A stretch of DNA of 64,000 nt, taken from positions 62,001 through 126,000 of the forward strand of contig UESW01004256.1 in NCBI GenBank assembly GCA_900491605.1. Reading direction: 5' to 3'. Under the pieces are notes generated by a model that was not told where the DNA came from, searched no databases, and was given only the letters and a program-made list of their open reading frames with translations. The first letter of the stretch is position 1, and the number at the start of each line of letters is the position of its first letter. This document shows positions 1 through 10,802 of the stretch, piece by piece. The DNA is from Calamus simplicifolius (taxonomy: Eukaryota > Streptophyta > Magnoliopsida > Arecales > Arecaceae). The translations under genes and the position numbers were made by a program.

Positions 1-1620
1 TGAGGGAGAAAGAGAGGAAGAGGGAGCCGGCCGCCGCCGCCGCGGCCGGGCCAGCGGCGGCCGGCTCTGACCCGATCGCCGACGGCCGGGCCACTCAGAA
101 TTTGGCCGGCGGCGGCCCTGGCCGCCGGCACGGCCTCCCCCTGTTTCGGGTGAAACAGGGGAGGAGGCGGGGAGAAGATGGAGGCGTGGGCCGGCTTGGG
201 CCATCCCACGTTGGGCCCTATTGGGCCGACTTCGAGCTATTTTGGGACTATATTTTGGGCCCCGTAATAGGCCAGGAATGGAGAAATAAAATATGTCCCG
301 ATTCGGCGTTGATTCTAGTTTCTCGGGATATTTTTACTTCCCCATTCGGGCTTATATATTGAGAGATATTCGAGCCCAAAGTTGGGCCCAGGATTAGACC
401 GGGTAGACTTTAGGGGATGTTGCATTGTTCCAATTTTTGAGATTTAATTGTGGAAATTAATGCTGTAGGTAACTATATCCACATAGCTGATTTACAGTTT
501 GAAATTAGCGTACTGAGGTAAGTAAGCCATTTATTATAATTTTCATAATTTATTAGAATATGAAAATTATGGATATATTGCATTATTTGGAAAAATATGA
601 CAAAATGAAATTTTCTTATACAATTGGGTATCTGTTATAATTATATGTGATTATTAATATTTTGCAAAGTAATGGATTATAAATGTGCAAAAATTGAATG
701 ATGTGATTATTTTAGCTTTGCAAAATATACTGGTATTATTGATGTATTTTATGCTATGAATGCACAAACCACTATATATGTGATATGAGGAGCTTATGCT
801 CATGATGATGCATGATGTTCTACATGAAAATATGATGATGATATGTGTCGTCGCAGTTCTCGTATGATGTGAAACGATGTGAAATGCCGAGAGATACGGG
901 ATCCACCTCTACAGGGGAAGATATGTGGAGGACACACATCTAGAGGATGTGATGTGAATGATATATTGCATAACGCACACACATCTAGAGGATGTGTTGT
1001 GATTGATTATGATATATGGCAAACGCTGGTACCAGGACCCTTACTCTTTGGGGACATTAAAGAGTGATACACCAGATGGGTGTTGTAGGGCCGTGGGACA
1101 CATAAGGAAATAATAATTATATGAATACAGTGGGTTTGTTTACATTGCATATTTCAGCATTTATTGTATAATTAAGCTTCCAAAATTATTTGAGCTGATG
1201 ATATACATGTTTTGATAACATGATGAATGTATTTGAAATTGGAAGTTCTATACATGAAAATGTGGTTTGATAATATCTTGACGAAATGATTATATAAGAG
1301 TAGCCTTACTTATTGAGTGTAAGCTCATATAAATCTTACAATGTTTTTCAGAGCCACAGGACTGAAGAATGGGATCTGGGGTTGTTGGAGCTTCATTCAG
1401 AGGAAACTAAGATCCAACATTTTGTTATAAACCCAGTGACTTATGTATGATGGGCATGTAGCCTAAAACCTATGATTATGGTTTGTATTAAGAACCATTT
1501 AAATTGGACGATATAGTTATTACCCTTCTTGTATTAAATATTATATTTCGGGACACCTTGCATGCCAGGCATGCGGCGGGTTGCCACCCCTAGATCCAAT
1601 ATAGGGTCTGGGGTGTGACA
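1..1620 (+). repeat. Partial 5' LTR of the Tekay element
   Basis: The sequence aligns by eye with 17279-18867 of the 3' LTR. The window therefore begins about 486 bases into the LTR. The right end is tgtgaca at 1614-1620, followed directly by the primer site. The first 200 bases are GC-rich and differ from the other copy by extra CCG-type triplets; the rest is AT-rich. Short ORFs here lie in non-coding LTR and are not genes. Confidence 0.92.
935..996 (+). repeat. Paired short hairpins inside the Tekay LTR
   Basis: Two copies of CACATC-tagag-GATGTG (935-951 and 980-996) each form a six-base-pair stem with a five-base loop and lie 45 bp apart. The same pair is present at the equivalent place in the 3' LTR (about 18182-18246). 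Its function is unknown. Confidence 0.6.
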
Positions 1621-1627
1621 GCTTCTG

Positions 1628-1640
1628 TGGTATCAGAGCC
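1628..1640 (+). promoter_or_regulatory. Primer-binding site (initiator-Met tRNA) of the Tekay element
   Basis: tggtatcagagcc begins eight bases after the LTR end. It is complementary to the 3' end of plant initiator methionine tRNA, the usual minus-strand primer of these elements. Confidence 0.92.
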
Positions 1641-1808
1641 TAGGTTTGATCTTAGGAACAAACATAAGATGACACTAGGCAAAACAGTAGGATGACACTG
1701 GGAGGGTAACAACTCTAAGAAGATATAATTTTTTTCTAATAAATATGTTTTGAAAACTTAAGGGTTTGTAAAGATATTGATTGGAACCAAACTTGGTAGG
1801 GAATAGTC

Positions 1809-2056
1809 ATGCCTCATCACACTAGAAGTATGCGATAAGTTGAAGGTTCCCAGGCTGGTAACTCTGGCCAGCAGGGAGGCCAGCAAACTTCTGGAGGTTC
1901 TTGTTCCATCAATGTAGCTGATAATGGCCAGCAACAGCGCCAGACTGAGATACTTCAAGCCCTTGTAGAAATGGTGCAGGCTATGCAGCAGCAGATCCAA
2001 CAAGTGGTGCTTGCTCAGCCCATCCCACCTACTCAGCAAAACCCGCGAGTCGAACC
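1809..2056 (+). pseudogene. Tekay gag, N-terminal part (cut by Sirevirus A)
   Basis: Start of the nucleocapsid/capsid polyprotein of the Tekay element, beginning at the ATG at 1809. An in-frame TAA follows nine codons in. After it the frame encodes a Gln/Gly-rich leader and a Gln-rich helix (LVEMVQAMQQQIQQVV). The reading frame is cut at 2056 by the Sirevirus A LTR and resumes at 12293 after the five-base duplication gaacc. The Gln-rich N-terminus and its place directly after the primer site support gag. The insertion and the stop make it non-functional. Confidence 0.8.
2052..2056. repeat. Target-site duplication of Sirevirus A, left copy
   Basis: gaacc here is repeated at 12288-12292, directly after the right LTR. 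It proves a simple integration of 2057-12287 into the Tekay gag. Confidence 0.93.
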
Positions 2057-3541
2057 TGTTGACCCAATTATTGATTTTGATGATTAATAAAGGAATTGAG
2101 TATATTTATTTGATTACTAATAGATTTGATAAATGTTTCAGGGCTTAAAAATATTTGATTGATTTAAAGGCATTAAGAAACATGTTTTGAATCAATTGCA
2201 AAATCTAAGTTTCAAAGTTTCAGAGCCTGGAGTCGACACCTAGGAATGCTGAAGCCGACCCCATGGTCAGTCAAATATTCTTCTAATTTTTGATACGGTC
2301 AGAGCCGATACCTAGAGTTTCAGAGCCGACACCCAGAGTTTCGGAGTCGACACTTACAGTGTCTGGAGCCGACTCCGATGCGGGGACAGAACGTTTGATT
2401 TTTGACTACCTCGGAGCCGACACTTATAGTTTTTTGGAGCCGACCCTGAGTATGGCGAGCCGACACCAAACTTTTTCGAGCTGACTCCTCGACGAACTCA
2501 GAACTTTCTATTTTTGGATAAACGACTTGGAGCCGACACCTGAAAAGTTGGGGCCGACTCCAACCTATCTGGAACGAAATTTTAAAATGCCAGATCAGCT
2601 CTAACGGTAATATTTTCTTTTTACCTAACTTTTAACAAATATATTTTGTTTGGAAAAACTTTCCAGGTACATTCCAACGGCTAGTTTTCTTACCAAAAAT
2701 GGATTAAAGGAAATCTATAAAAAGGGGGAGAAAGCTCGTTTGAAAATATAACGAAAAAATGGAGTGAATACAAATCAAAAATCTGAGAAGTCTTGAGCCT
2801 GAAATCAAAGAGAAAAGTATCCAAACTCAAATCCTTCCACTCCAAAAAGCTCAAAGAGAAATCCAAGGCGCTCATATTGGAAAAATCGGAGGATTCCCAA
2901 AATAGAAGAAAAAGCTCTGTTTTCTCAACTTCTCATCTGCAACATTTGCAACGAATCAAAGCTGAGGCCTGATTCAACATCTCCAGAGAGAAGAGGAAAA
3001 GAAGAAAAGAAGAAAGCTCAAATCCAACAATCTTCAAAACAGGCTTTTCTAACCTTGCTTATTCATTTTGAATATTCGCTCATTTGAGGAGCTTTGTATT
3101 ATTGAAAACATTATTCTTTCTTGTTTGTGTTAGTTCTATCAAGGGGATTGAACTAGTAGAGGTAGTATACCTCGGGTCAAGCTAGATTAGCTTGAGTTTA
3201 GGGTTTTGTGCTGATAAGCCCAGAAAACCGGCTGGGTTCGTTGTGATCCCTGGGAAACAACAAGTTTGAGTTGTGATCTTGTAAAACAACTCGACTGTAA
3301 TCAAGAGGATTATAGTGTGGACCCAAGTGGATCTTGGGAGTGGATGTAGGTGTTGGATACACCGAACCACTATAAAACCTTTGTGTTTGCCGTGCTTTGA
3401 TTATCTCTTTCTCTATCTCCTTGGTTGTACTTAACATTCGCATTGCATTTCATCTATCTCCAAGCACATAGTTGTTAAAAGGTTAAAAAATTTTAAAGAA
3501 CCCAATTCACCCCCCCTCTTGGGTTGCCATCTGGGCCAACA
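2057..3541 (+). repeat. 5' LTR of Sirevirus A
   Basis: 1485 bp, the same length as its partner at 10803-12287, with only a few percent difference by eye in the first 330 bp. U3 carries the GAGYCGACWCC array (2230-2561). A TATA box, tataaaaa, lies at 2716-2723. It runs directly into aaaaagggggaga, the same sequence as the element's polypurine tract. The 3' end has a C-run followed by cttgggttgccatctgggccaaca. Confidence 0.95.
2230..2561 (+). promoter_or_regulatory. 21-bp phased GAGYCGACWCC array in U3 of Sirevirus A
   Basis: Twelve copies of an 11-mer related to GAGTCGACTCC start at 2230, 2252, 2302, 2323, 2344, 2366, 2414, 2437, 2457, 2478, 2530 and 2551. Within clusters the spacing is 20-23 bp, two DNA turns. 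Clusters are separated by 48-52 bp. The core GAGTCGACTC is a perfect 10-bp palindrome. The array ends about 155 bp before the TATA box, which fits an enhancer. The partner LTR has it at 10976-11308. Confidence 0.85.
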
Positions 3542-3543
3542 AT

Positions 3544-3555
3544 TGGTATCAGAGC
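3544..3555 (+). promoter_or_regulatory. Primer-binding site of Sirevirus A
   Basis: tggtatcagagc begins two bases after the LTR end and matches the 3' end of initiator-Met tRNA. Confidence 0.93.
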
Positions 3556-3603
3556 TTGTGCTCATTATTTATTTGATCACATAATCAAGAGCTAAAGATC
3601 CAA

Positions 3604-5008
3604 ATGGCAGCTCAAGTTGGATCTTCATTTGCTGAAGGTCATTCTACAAATAGACCTCCCTTGTTTAATGGTTCCAACTATTCATATTGGAAAGCAAGAA
3701 TGAGAATATTCATTCAAGCTTCAGATTATGAATTGTGGAGTGTTATAATTAATGGACCTAGCACACCCACATACGTAGTTGATGGTTCTATTGTTCCTAA
3801 GCCCGAAAGGGATTGGAATGAGAATGATAGGAAAATGGCTCAGCTTAATGCTAAAGCCATGAATGTTTTATATTGTTCATTAGATGCTAATGAATTTAAT
3901 CGTATCTCTACATGTAATTCCGCAAAAGAGATATGGGATAGATTAGAGTTACCCATGAGGGTACAAATCAAGTTAAAGAATCTAAGATAAATATTCTTGT
4001 TCATAATATGAATTATTCAGCATGGAACAAACTGAAACTATAGCATGCATGTATACTAGATTCACCGACATTGTAAATGGTTTGAAAAGTCTAGGTAAGA
4101 TTTATACTAATTCTGAACTTGTTCGCAAAATTCTTAGGTCACTTCCAAGGACTTGGGAAGCAAAGGTGACAGCAATCCAAGAAGCCAAGGACCTCAACAC
4201 TTTACCCTTGGAGGAGCTACTTGGATCACTAATGACCCATGAGTTAACCATGAAGCAGCACATAGAGGAAGATGTTAAAAAGAAGAAGACTATAGCTCTT
4301 AAGGCTGCAGAAAGTGAGGAGAGCTGTAGTGATAATGATGATGATGATGAGACTGCTCTTCTAGCTAAAAAATTCAAAAAATTCATGAGAAGAAAGAGGC
4401 CCTTCCACAAGAAGAAATCTGGAATTAAGATGGAAGGAGAAAGAGAAAAGGATAAAGACAAGGACAAAGAGAAAGACCCCTTAATTTGCTATGAGTGTAA
4501 GAAACCGGGGCACTTTAGATATGATTGTCCTCTACTAAAGAAAACCTACAAGAAGAAGAAGAAAGTCTATGTTGCAACCTGGAGCGACAGCGATGAATCC
4601 TCTTCAAAGGAAGATCAAAAAGAAGTTGCAAACATTTGCTTTATGGCAAATGACGACAACGAGGTAAGTTCTGAAAATCCTTGTGATGATTTTGCATTTG
4701 ATGAATTGTTTGAAGCTTTTAATGAACTAGTTGATGATTTTAAAGTTTTAAAAAGGAAATACAGATTTTTGAAAAATGATAATTCAATTCTCATTAAAGA
4801 AAAAGATAATCTTACTAATGAGATTATGATGCTGAAATCTAAAAATGAAAATTTGACAAAAGAAAAAGAGTCAATTTCCAATGAAAATGATAAATTAAAG
4901 AAGGAAGTAGATAAATATAAGAATATTATTGATAAATTTACTTATAGTTCTGAAAAACTTAATTTGTTATTAGGTAATCAAAGAGCCATATTTGATAAGC
5001 TGGATTAG
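3604..5008 (+). pseudogene. Gag of Sirevirus A (frameshifted)
   Basis: Capsid/nucleocapsid protein of the copia particle. It starts at the ATG at 3604 (MAAQVGSSF). The UBN2-type capsid core contains NGSNYSYWKARMRIFIQA and ends in LRSLPRTWEAKVTAIQEA. A one-base deletion near 3948 shifts the frame relative to elements B and C, and translation resumes in another frame from about 4022. A zinc knuckle CYECKKPGHFRYDC (CX2CX4HX4C) lies near 4490-4531. It is followed by a long Lys/Glu/Asn-rich coiled coil. A second frameshift lies near 5000, and the second knuckle (about 5083-5127) is damaged. Confidence 0.88.
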
Positions 5009-5254
5009 GATATAGACCTAACATAAAACAAAAATTTGTCAAAAACTTCTTTAGAAAAGAACAAAATAAAGATAGTGTTACATGTCATTATTGTAACAAG
5101 AAAGGCATAAATCCTATGAATGTAATGTGAGAAACAGTAACAAAAATTTAAATAGTAAAGGAAAGAAAATATGGGTTTCCAAAGGAACAATCTTTTATGC
5201 TACTAACATGAAGGACCCAAGAAGGCTTGGGTACCTAAATATAAGACTTAATTA

Positions 5255-8200
5255 TTTTTGCAGGAGTGTCTTGCGGCCAAAAGATCAAAGTGAAAGTGGT
5301 ATCTCGATAGTGGCTGCTCAAGACACATGACGGGTGACAAGGATCAATTCATCACCCTTGAAAGCAAAAGAGGAGGAGTTGTTACGTTTGGTGACAATGG
5401 CAAAGGCCAAATCATGGGGTTTGGTAATATTCAAATAACTCCCTCCACATATATTGAAAATTTTTATATGCCAATGGTTTAAAACATAATTTAATTAGTA
5501 TTAGCCAATTATGTGATAAGGTTTTAAAGTATCATTCGAAGCATCTATCTGCACTGTTTCTAATCCCATTGATAATAGCATTATTTTTATTGGAAATAGA
5601 AATGGCAATGTATACTTGATTGATTTAGACAATTTGTCTACTAGTAATCATTGCTTAGTTGCTAATAATGCTAATATGAATGAGATTTGTTGGTTATGGC
5701 ATCGTAGATTAGGTCATGCAAGCACACACCTAATTTCAAAATTAATAAGAATGGATTTAGTAAAAGGACTTCCACAACTAGATTTTGAAAAATAACAAAA
5801 TTTGCGATGCATGTCAATTTGGAAAACAAACTAGAAACTCTTTCAAAACTAAAAATATTGTTTCCACTTCTAGGCCACTTGAACTACTTCACATGGACCT
5901 TTTTGGACCTACTAGAACCACAAGTCTAGGAGGAAAGAAATATGGTCTTGTGATTGTAGATGATTACTCTAGATATACTTGGGTATTATTTTTAGCTCAT
6001 AAAGATGAGACCTTTCCATTGTTTTTGAAATTCTTCAAAAAGGTCACAAATGAGAAAAAGAACACCATAGTATCTCTTAGAAGTGATCATGGCACTGAAT
6101 TTGAAAATCATCTATTTGAAAACTTTTGCATAGAAAATGGCATCCATCATAATTTTTTAGCACCTAGAACACCGCAACAAAATGGAGTAGTTGAAAGGAA
6201 AAATAGAACCTTAGAAGACATGGCCCGTACCATGCTATGTGAAAGCAACCTACCAAAATACTTTTGGGCGGAAGCTATAAACACGACATGTTACATTCTT
6301 AATAGAGCTTTGATTAGGCCAATCATTAAAAAACTCCTTATGAACTATAGAACAATAGAAAACCAAACATAAGCTACTTTCATGCATTTGGTTGTAAATG
6401 TTTCATTCATAATAATGGTAAAGATAATCTAGAAAATTTGATGCAAAATCTGATGAAGGCATTTTCTTAGGATATTCAACATCTAGTAAAGCCTATAGAG
6501 TGTTTAACAAGAGAAACTTAATTGTAGAAGAATCTATTCATGTAATTTTTGATGAATCTTTAGCATCTAGTTCAAGAATAATTGATGATGAGGAAGATAC
6601 AAACATTCTAGAAAGAGACATTGAAAAGTTAAATATTGATGTATCTTCAGATCATGAACAAGAAGCCAAAGATAATGATTCCCCTAGTGTTGATGTTGTT
6701 GATGCAAATCATAATGATATAGATCTTCCTAGAGATTGGAGATATGCCTATGGTCATCCAAAAGAATTAATTATAGGTGATCCATCTCAAGGAGTAAGAA
6801 CTAGATCATCAATGAGAAACATCAACAATCATCTTGCATTTGTATCTCAAATTGAACCTAAAACTATTGAAGAGGCAGAAAAAGATAATAATTGGATGTT
6901 AGCTGCAAGAAGAATTAAATCAATTTACTAGGAATAATGTCTGGACTCTTGTAGATAGACCTAAAGATCATTCTGTTATAGGATCAAAACGGGTATTTAG
7001 AAATAAATTAGATGAAAATGGCATAGTAATTAGAAACAAAGCTAGATTAGTCGCAAAAGGATATAATCAAGAAGAAGGAATTGATTTTGATGAAACTTTT
7101 GCACCTGTAGCTAGACTATAAGCAATTAGAATATTACCGCATTTGCATGTCATATGCATATCAATTTATTTTAAATGGATGTTAAAAGCGCATTTTTAAA
7201 TGGTTTTATAAATGAGGAAGTTTATGTTGAACAACCTCCTGGTTTTGAAGATCATGAATTTTCAAATCATGTTTTTAAACTGCACAAAGCACTATATGGT
7301 TTAAAACAAGCACCTAGAGCTTGGTATGAAAGATTAAGTAAATTTTGATTGAAAATGACTTTATAAGAGGAAATGTTGATAAAACACTATTTTTGAAAAG
7401 AAAAGACAAGGATTTATTAGTAGTACAAATATATGTTGATGATATTGTATTTGGTGCTACTAACAATCTGTTATGTCAAGAATTTGCTAAGTTAATGCAG
7501 GGTGAGTTTGAGATGAGCATGATGGGAGAACTCAATTTCTTCCTAGGACTTCAAATCAAGCAAAGCAAAGAGGGAATTTTCATCAATCAAGCAAAATACA
7601 CAAAAGAACTTCTCAAGAAGTTTGGAATGGAGTCAATCAAACCCTTGGAACACCTATGAGCCCTTCATGCAAATTGAACAAAGATGAAGATGGTAAGAAA
7701 GTAGATCAAAAATATTACAGAGATATGATCGGATCTCTTCTTTACTTAACAGCTAGTAGACCAGATATCATGTTTGCTGTTTGTCTATGCGCTAGATTTC
7801 AATCTGAACCTAAAGAATCTCACTTAATTGCTGTAAAAAGAATCTTAAGATATTTAAGTGGAACTAAAAATGTAGGTTTATGGTATTCTAGAGACTCAAC
7901 ATTAAACTTGATTGCATATTCTGATTCCGACTATGCTGGATGTAAATTAGATAGAAAAAACACAAGTGGTGCATGTCAATTTTTAGGATGTAACTTGATC
8001 TCTTGGTTTAGCAAAAAGCAAAATTCGGTTGCATTATCAACTGCTGAAGCAGAATATGTTGCAGCTGGAAGTTGCTGTGCTCAAATCCTTTGGATTAAGA
8101 GACAACTTGAAGATTATGGCATAACACTTGATAAAACTCCAATTAGATGTGATAACACAAGTGCAATTAATTTAACTAAAAATCCAATTCAACATTCAAG

Positions 8201-8378
8201 AACAAAACACATTGAAATTAGATATCACTTTATAAGAGAACATGTAGCTAATAATGAAATTTGTCTTGATTATGTTAATATTGAAGAACAATTAGCTGAT
8301 ATATTTACAAAACCTTTGAGTGAAGAAAGATTTTGTTATCTTAGAGGTGAATTAGGGATTTGTGACCCTTTGGAATGA
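5255..8378 (+). pseudogene. Pol of Sirevirus A (PR-INT-RT-RNaseH), broken
   Basis: Copia polyprotein. The protease motif WYLDSGCSRHM is near 5300. The pre-integrase HRRLGHAS motif is near 5700. The integrase core (5785-6372) keeps HMDLFGP, RSDHGTEF and NGVVERKNR, the D, D and E sites. RT (about 6720-7650) has FDETFAPVARL, DVKSAFLNGF, LYGLKQAPRAWY and the catalytic YVDD near 7434-7445. RNase H (about 7890-8300) has YSDSDYAG and ALSTAEAEYVA. The stop is at 8376-8378. Several frameshifts and stops occur; the TAA at 7172-7174 replaces Gln in the LFQMDVKSAF motif and is shared with element B. Confidence 0.9.
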
Positions 8379-8576
8379 TTTTGAAACTCTAAGGAATGAC
8401 TATCTAGATTTCTATTAATTTCTTGATATTTCTTTCATAATTTTAAGGACAAATTATCTAGTCATCTGAGCAATTTGTTCCTCATATTTCAAAGATTTTT
8501 TCAAAATTTTATTAAACCTATTGTGACAAGTTTCAGTTGTTTGAATCTCAATTATTTTTCTCTGAAACTATCAATG

Positions 8577-8774
8577 GAGTCGACACCTCAGTTTGAGGAG
8601 TCGACACCTTGTCTGTGTCGCTCCGGTCCCTGACCTTGGAGCTGACACCCGTATAAGTGGAGTCGACTCCAGTTCGAGCGCTAACTGTGTTAGCAATTTG
8701 GAGTCGACACCCGACTTTGCGGGAGTCAACACCTGGGGGTCCCAAATCAACTTTATTAGGGCAGAGTCGACACC
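8577..8774 (+). promoter_or_regulatory. Seven-copy phased GAGYCGACWCC array before ORF3, Sirevirus A
   Basis: Motif starts are 8577, 8598, 8639, 8660, 8701, 8723 and 8764, giving spacings of 21, 41, 21, 41, 22 and 41 bp. All fall on one face of the helix. The array begins 199 bp after the pol stop and ends 105 bp before the ORF3 ATG. An AT-rich tract, tttatta (8752-8758), lies just before the seventh copy and could be a TATA element. B and C have the same spacing, so this is an element property. The promoter role is inferred. Confidence 0.75.
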
Positions 8775-8879
8775 TCGTCATTTCATTTCTTTTCAAATTC
8801 TTAACCAAACTCTTCCCAAACTCTCTCAAAGCCTCCCCATCTCTAATTCCACCCTATTCAAGCCTTCCTAAGGATCTAA

Positions 8880-10259
8880 TGGCACCTAAGAGGAGAGGAT
8901 CAGTGCTTGGAGTGCCCATAGCAACCGAAAAATGATCGGCAGATGACCCGTGCGCGAGCCGTCTCCGAGTGATTCCTCTTCGACTGCTTCGGACAATCCA
9001 GACCCTTCATCTCCTCAGGTAGATACCCTAGCAGGGAGAGTGATAACTATGGGTAGGAAAGTTGATTTCGAGTTCTTTCAATCCGAGGGCTTCTATTGGG
9101 AATCAAATCAAGGAACTTGGCTGGGATAAAGTGTGTTCTCTAGATGTTCTTACATACCCAGCTCTTGTCAAGGAATTCTATTTCAATCTATCGAGAGGTG
9201 ACGGTGGAATCGTGAGCTCAGTCAGAGGTAAAAGGATCCATCTCACTTTTCAGAAATTAGGAAACCTCCTTAGCATTCCCATTACTGGATTAGTTGCCGA
9301 CATCCACAGTGAGAGGTCAGCCGCTCTATCGAGGATGTTAGGGAGAGAAGTTACAGAATTTGAGGAGATTAGGGCTAACCAACTGCCCTTGGAATTAAGA
9401 TTACTTCACAATATTTGCAGTAGAATATTATTTCCAAAAATCGGTCGATTTGAGTATGCTCCGAGCGAGACATTGTTGTGATGGACAGTGTGTTGACCAG
9501 TCAACCCATAAATTTAGCTGCAATGATGATATTTTATATGGCTAAGGCTGGAGGGAAAAGAAGATCATCCTTACCCTACAACATGGTGCTAACTATGGTT
9601 TTCAGAAGCCAAGGTGTTGTGATATTAGACAATGAACCTTCTAAGAATCTCAGGCATACTGATTACTACAGTTTGGCCATCTTACATCGGATGGGATTTG
9701 TTAAGATCAACGGCAATGGGAAAGGAAAGGAAGCTTGGATGAGAGAGCCCCTGAACCTAGACCTTTTGCATCTTTTGAGGCTGGACCATCTGTGAGGGTT
9801 CCCTCTCCGCAGCCTAGCAGTCCTGTTCCTACCCCTGCACCCACTCAAGTTCATGTTCAGTCATCCACTTCATCAGTTGGTTTTTCAGACCTTCAATTGG
9901 AGCAACTCAAAGGATTGCTTGCTGCTCAGAATGATGAATTGAAGACTGAGTTTGATAATAAGTTTATGAATCTTAAAGAAACCCTTTATTCCCTGGATGA
10001 TCGCATTGGCACAATAGAATCAACTCTTAGTTCATCTGCGGATTCCTTAAGTAATGATCTGAAAAATATATTTGAAGAACTTAAAGATATCTGTGGAGAT
10101 TCTGAGACCTACTCCAAGTGCAATGCCGAGCTTCAAGATAAAATCATGACTGCTTGCTCTTTTGTTGATAGAAGGTTGAAGGAATTTGTAGCTACTCAAA
10201 GTGATGGAATGGGAAAGATTTTGGATCATTTAACAAGAATCATTAGAACCAATTTGTAA
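8880..10259 (+). pseudogene. ORF3 of Sirevirus A (plant transposon protein-like, coiled coil)
   Basis: Third ORF typical of Sireviruses, often labelled env-like. It starts MAPKRRG at 8880 and shifts frame within about 20 codons. The central block (9062-9795) contains LGWDKVCSLDVLTYPALVKE, RMLGREVTEFEEI and LRLLHNICSRILFPKIGRF. A further frameshift lies near 9475. After a Pro/Ser-rich linker, the C-terminus (about 9890-10259) is a coiled coil. There is no signal peptide or hydrophobic segment. The block from YPALV.EFY to VRGK resembles the putative plant transposon protein domain (PF20167, from memory). Its function is unknown. Confidence 0.75.
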
Positions 10260-10441
10260 TTTTCATGTAATGAAGTCAAGTTTTTTTTATGTTGTTTGAT
10301 GTTTGTAATGAAAGTTTAGTTTTGATGAAATGAAAGTTTAGTTTCTTATTGTAATACTTGACCTTTGATGAAATGAAATTATCCTTTGATCTATCAATTT
10401 TATCATTTGACTTAACTCTTTCTAACCTTTTTGTTGATTAC

Positions 10442-10801
10442 AAAAAAGGGGGAGAAAGTTATGTCGTATATGCATTAATTAGTTATGCTTTGATTGGCAT
10501 TTTATTTAATTAGTATCAAGTGATTGGTATCAAGTGATTTTGAGATTGAAGCTGATTTGATTGAAGCTTATTTGATTGGTATCAAACATGTGAACACTGA
10601 TATAATAGTGAAATCTATATAAATGAATTCTAAGTATCTAAAATGTAGAGCAAAAGGAAAAACAACTGCTAAATTGAACTTCATAGGGGGAGCTACCTTA
10701 TTCAGGGGGAGCTTACTTGTAAGGATCACTTCCTTGAAAATTTTGATTTAAGAATCCTATGCATATACTCAATGTTTTTATAATCATCAAAAAGGGGGAG
10801 A
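10442..10801 (+). promoter_or_regulatory. Repeated polypurine tracts of Sirevirus A
   Basis: Four purine tracts follow ORF3: aaaaaagggggaga (10442-10455), taggggga (about 10684-10691), caggggga (about 10703-10710) and the LTR-adjacent aaaaagggggagat (10789-10802, overlapping the LTR by none). The middle two are about 20 bp apart, as in B and C. The last one primes plus-strand DNA synthesis. Multiple conserved polypurine tracts are a described Sirevirus hallmark. The rest of this stretch is AT-rich and non-coding. Confidence 0.8.
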
Positions 10802-10802
10802 T

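Noticed and set aside
2290..2484. ESTP/EPTP-like repeat proteins encoded by the motif arrays
   Set aside because: The apparent peptide repeats come from translating GAGYCGACWCC. Frames break within each array and differ between copies, while spacing is conserved at the DNA level.
3544..3555. tRNA gene fragments at tggtatcagagc sites
   Set aside because: Each is a 12-13 base primer site next to an LTR end. No tRNA cloverleaf surrounds any of them.
8880..10259. ORF3 as a retroviral envelope gene
   Set aside because: No signal peptide, membrane span or fusion-peptide-like segment is visible in any of the three copies.
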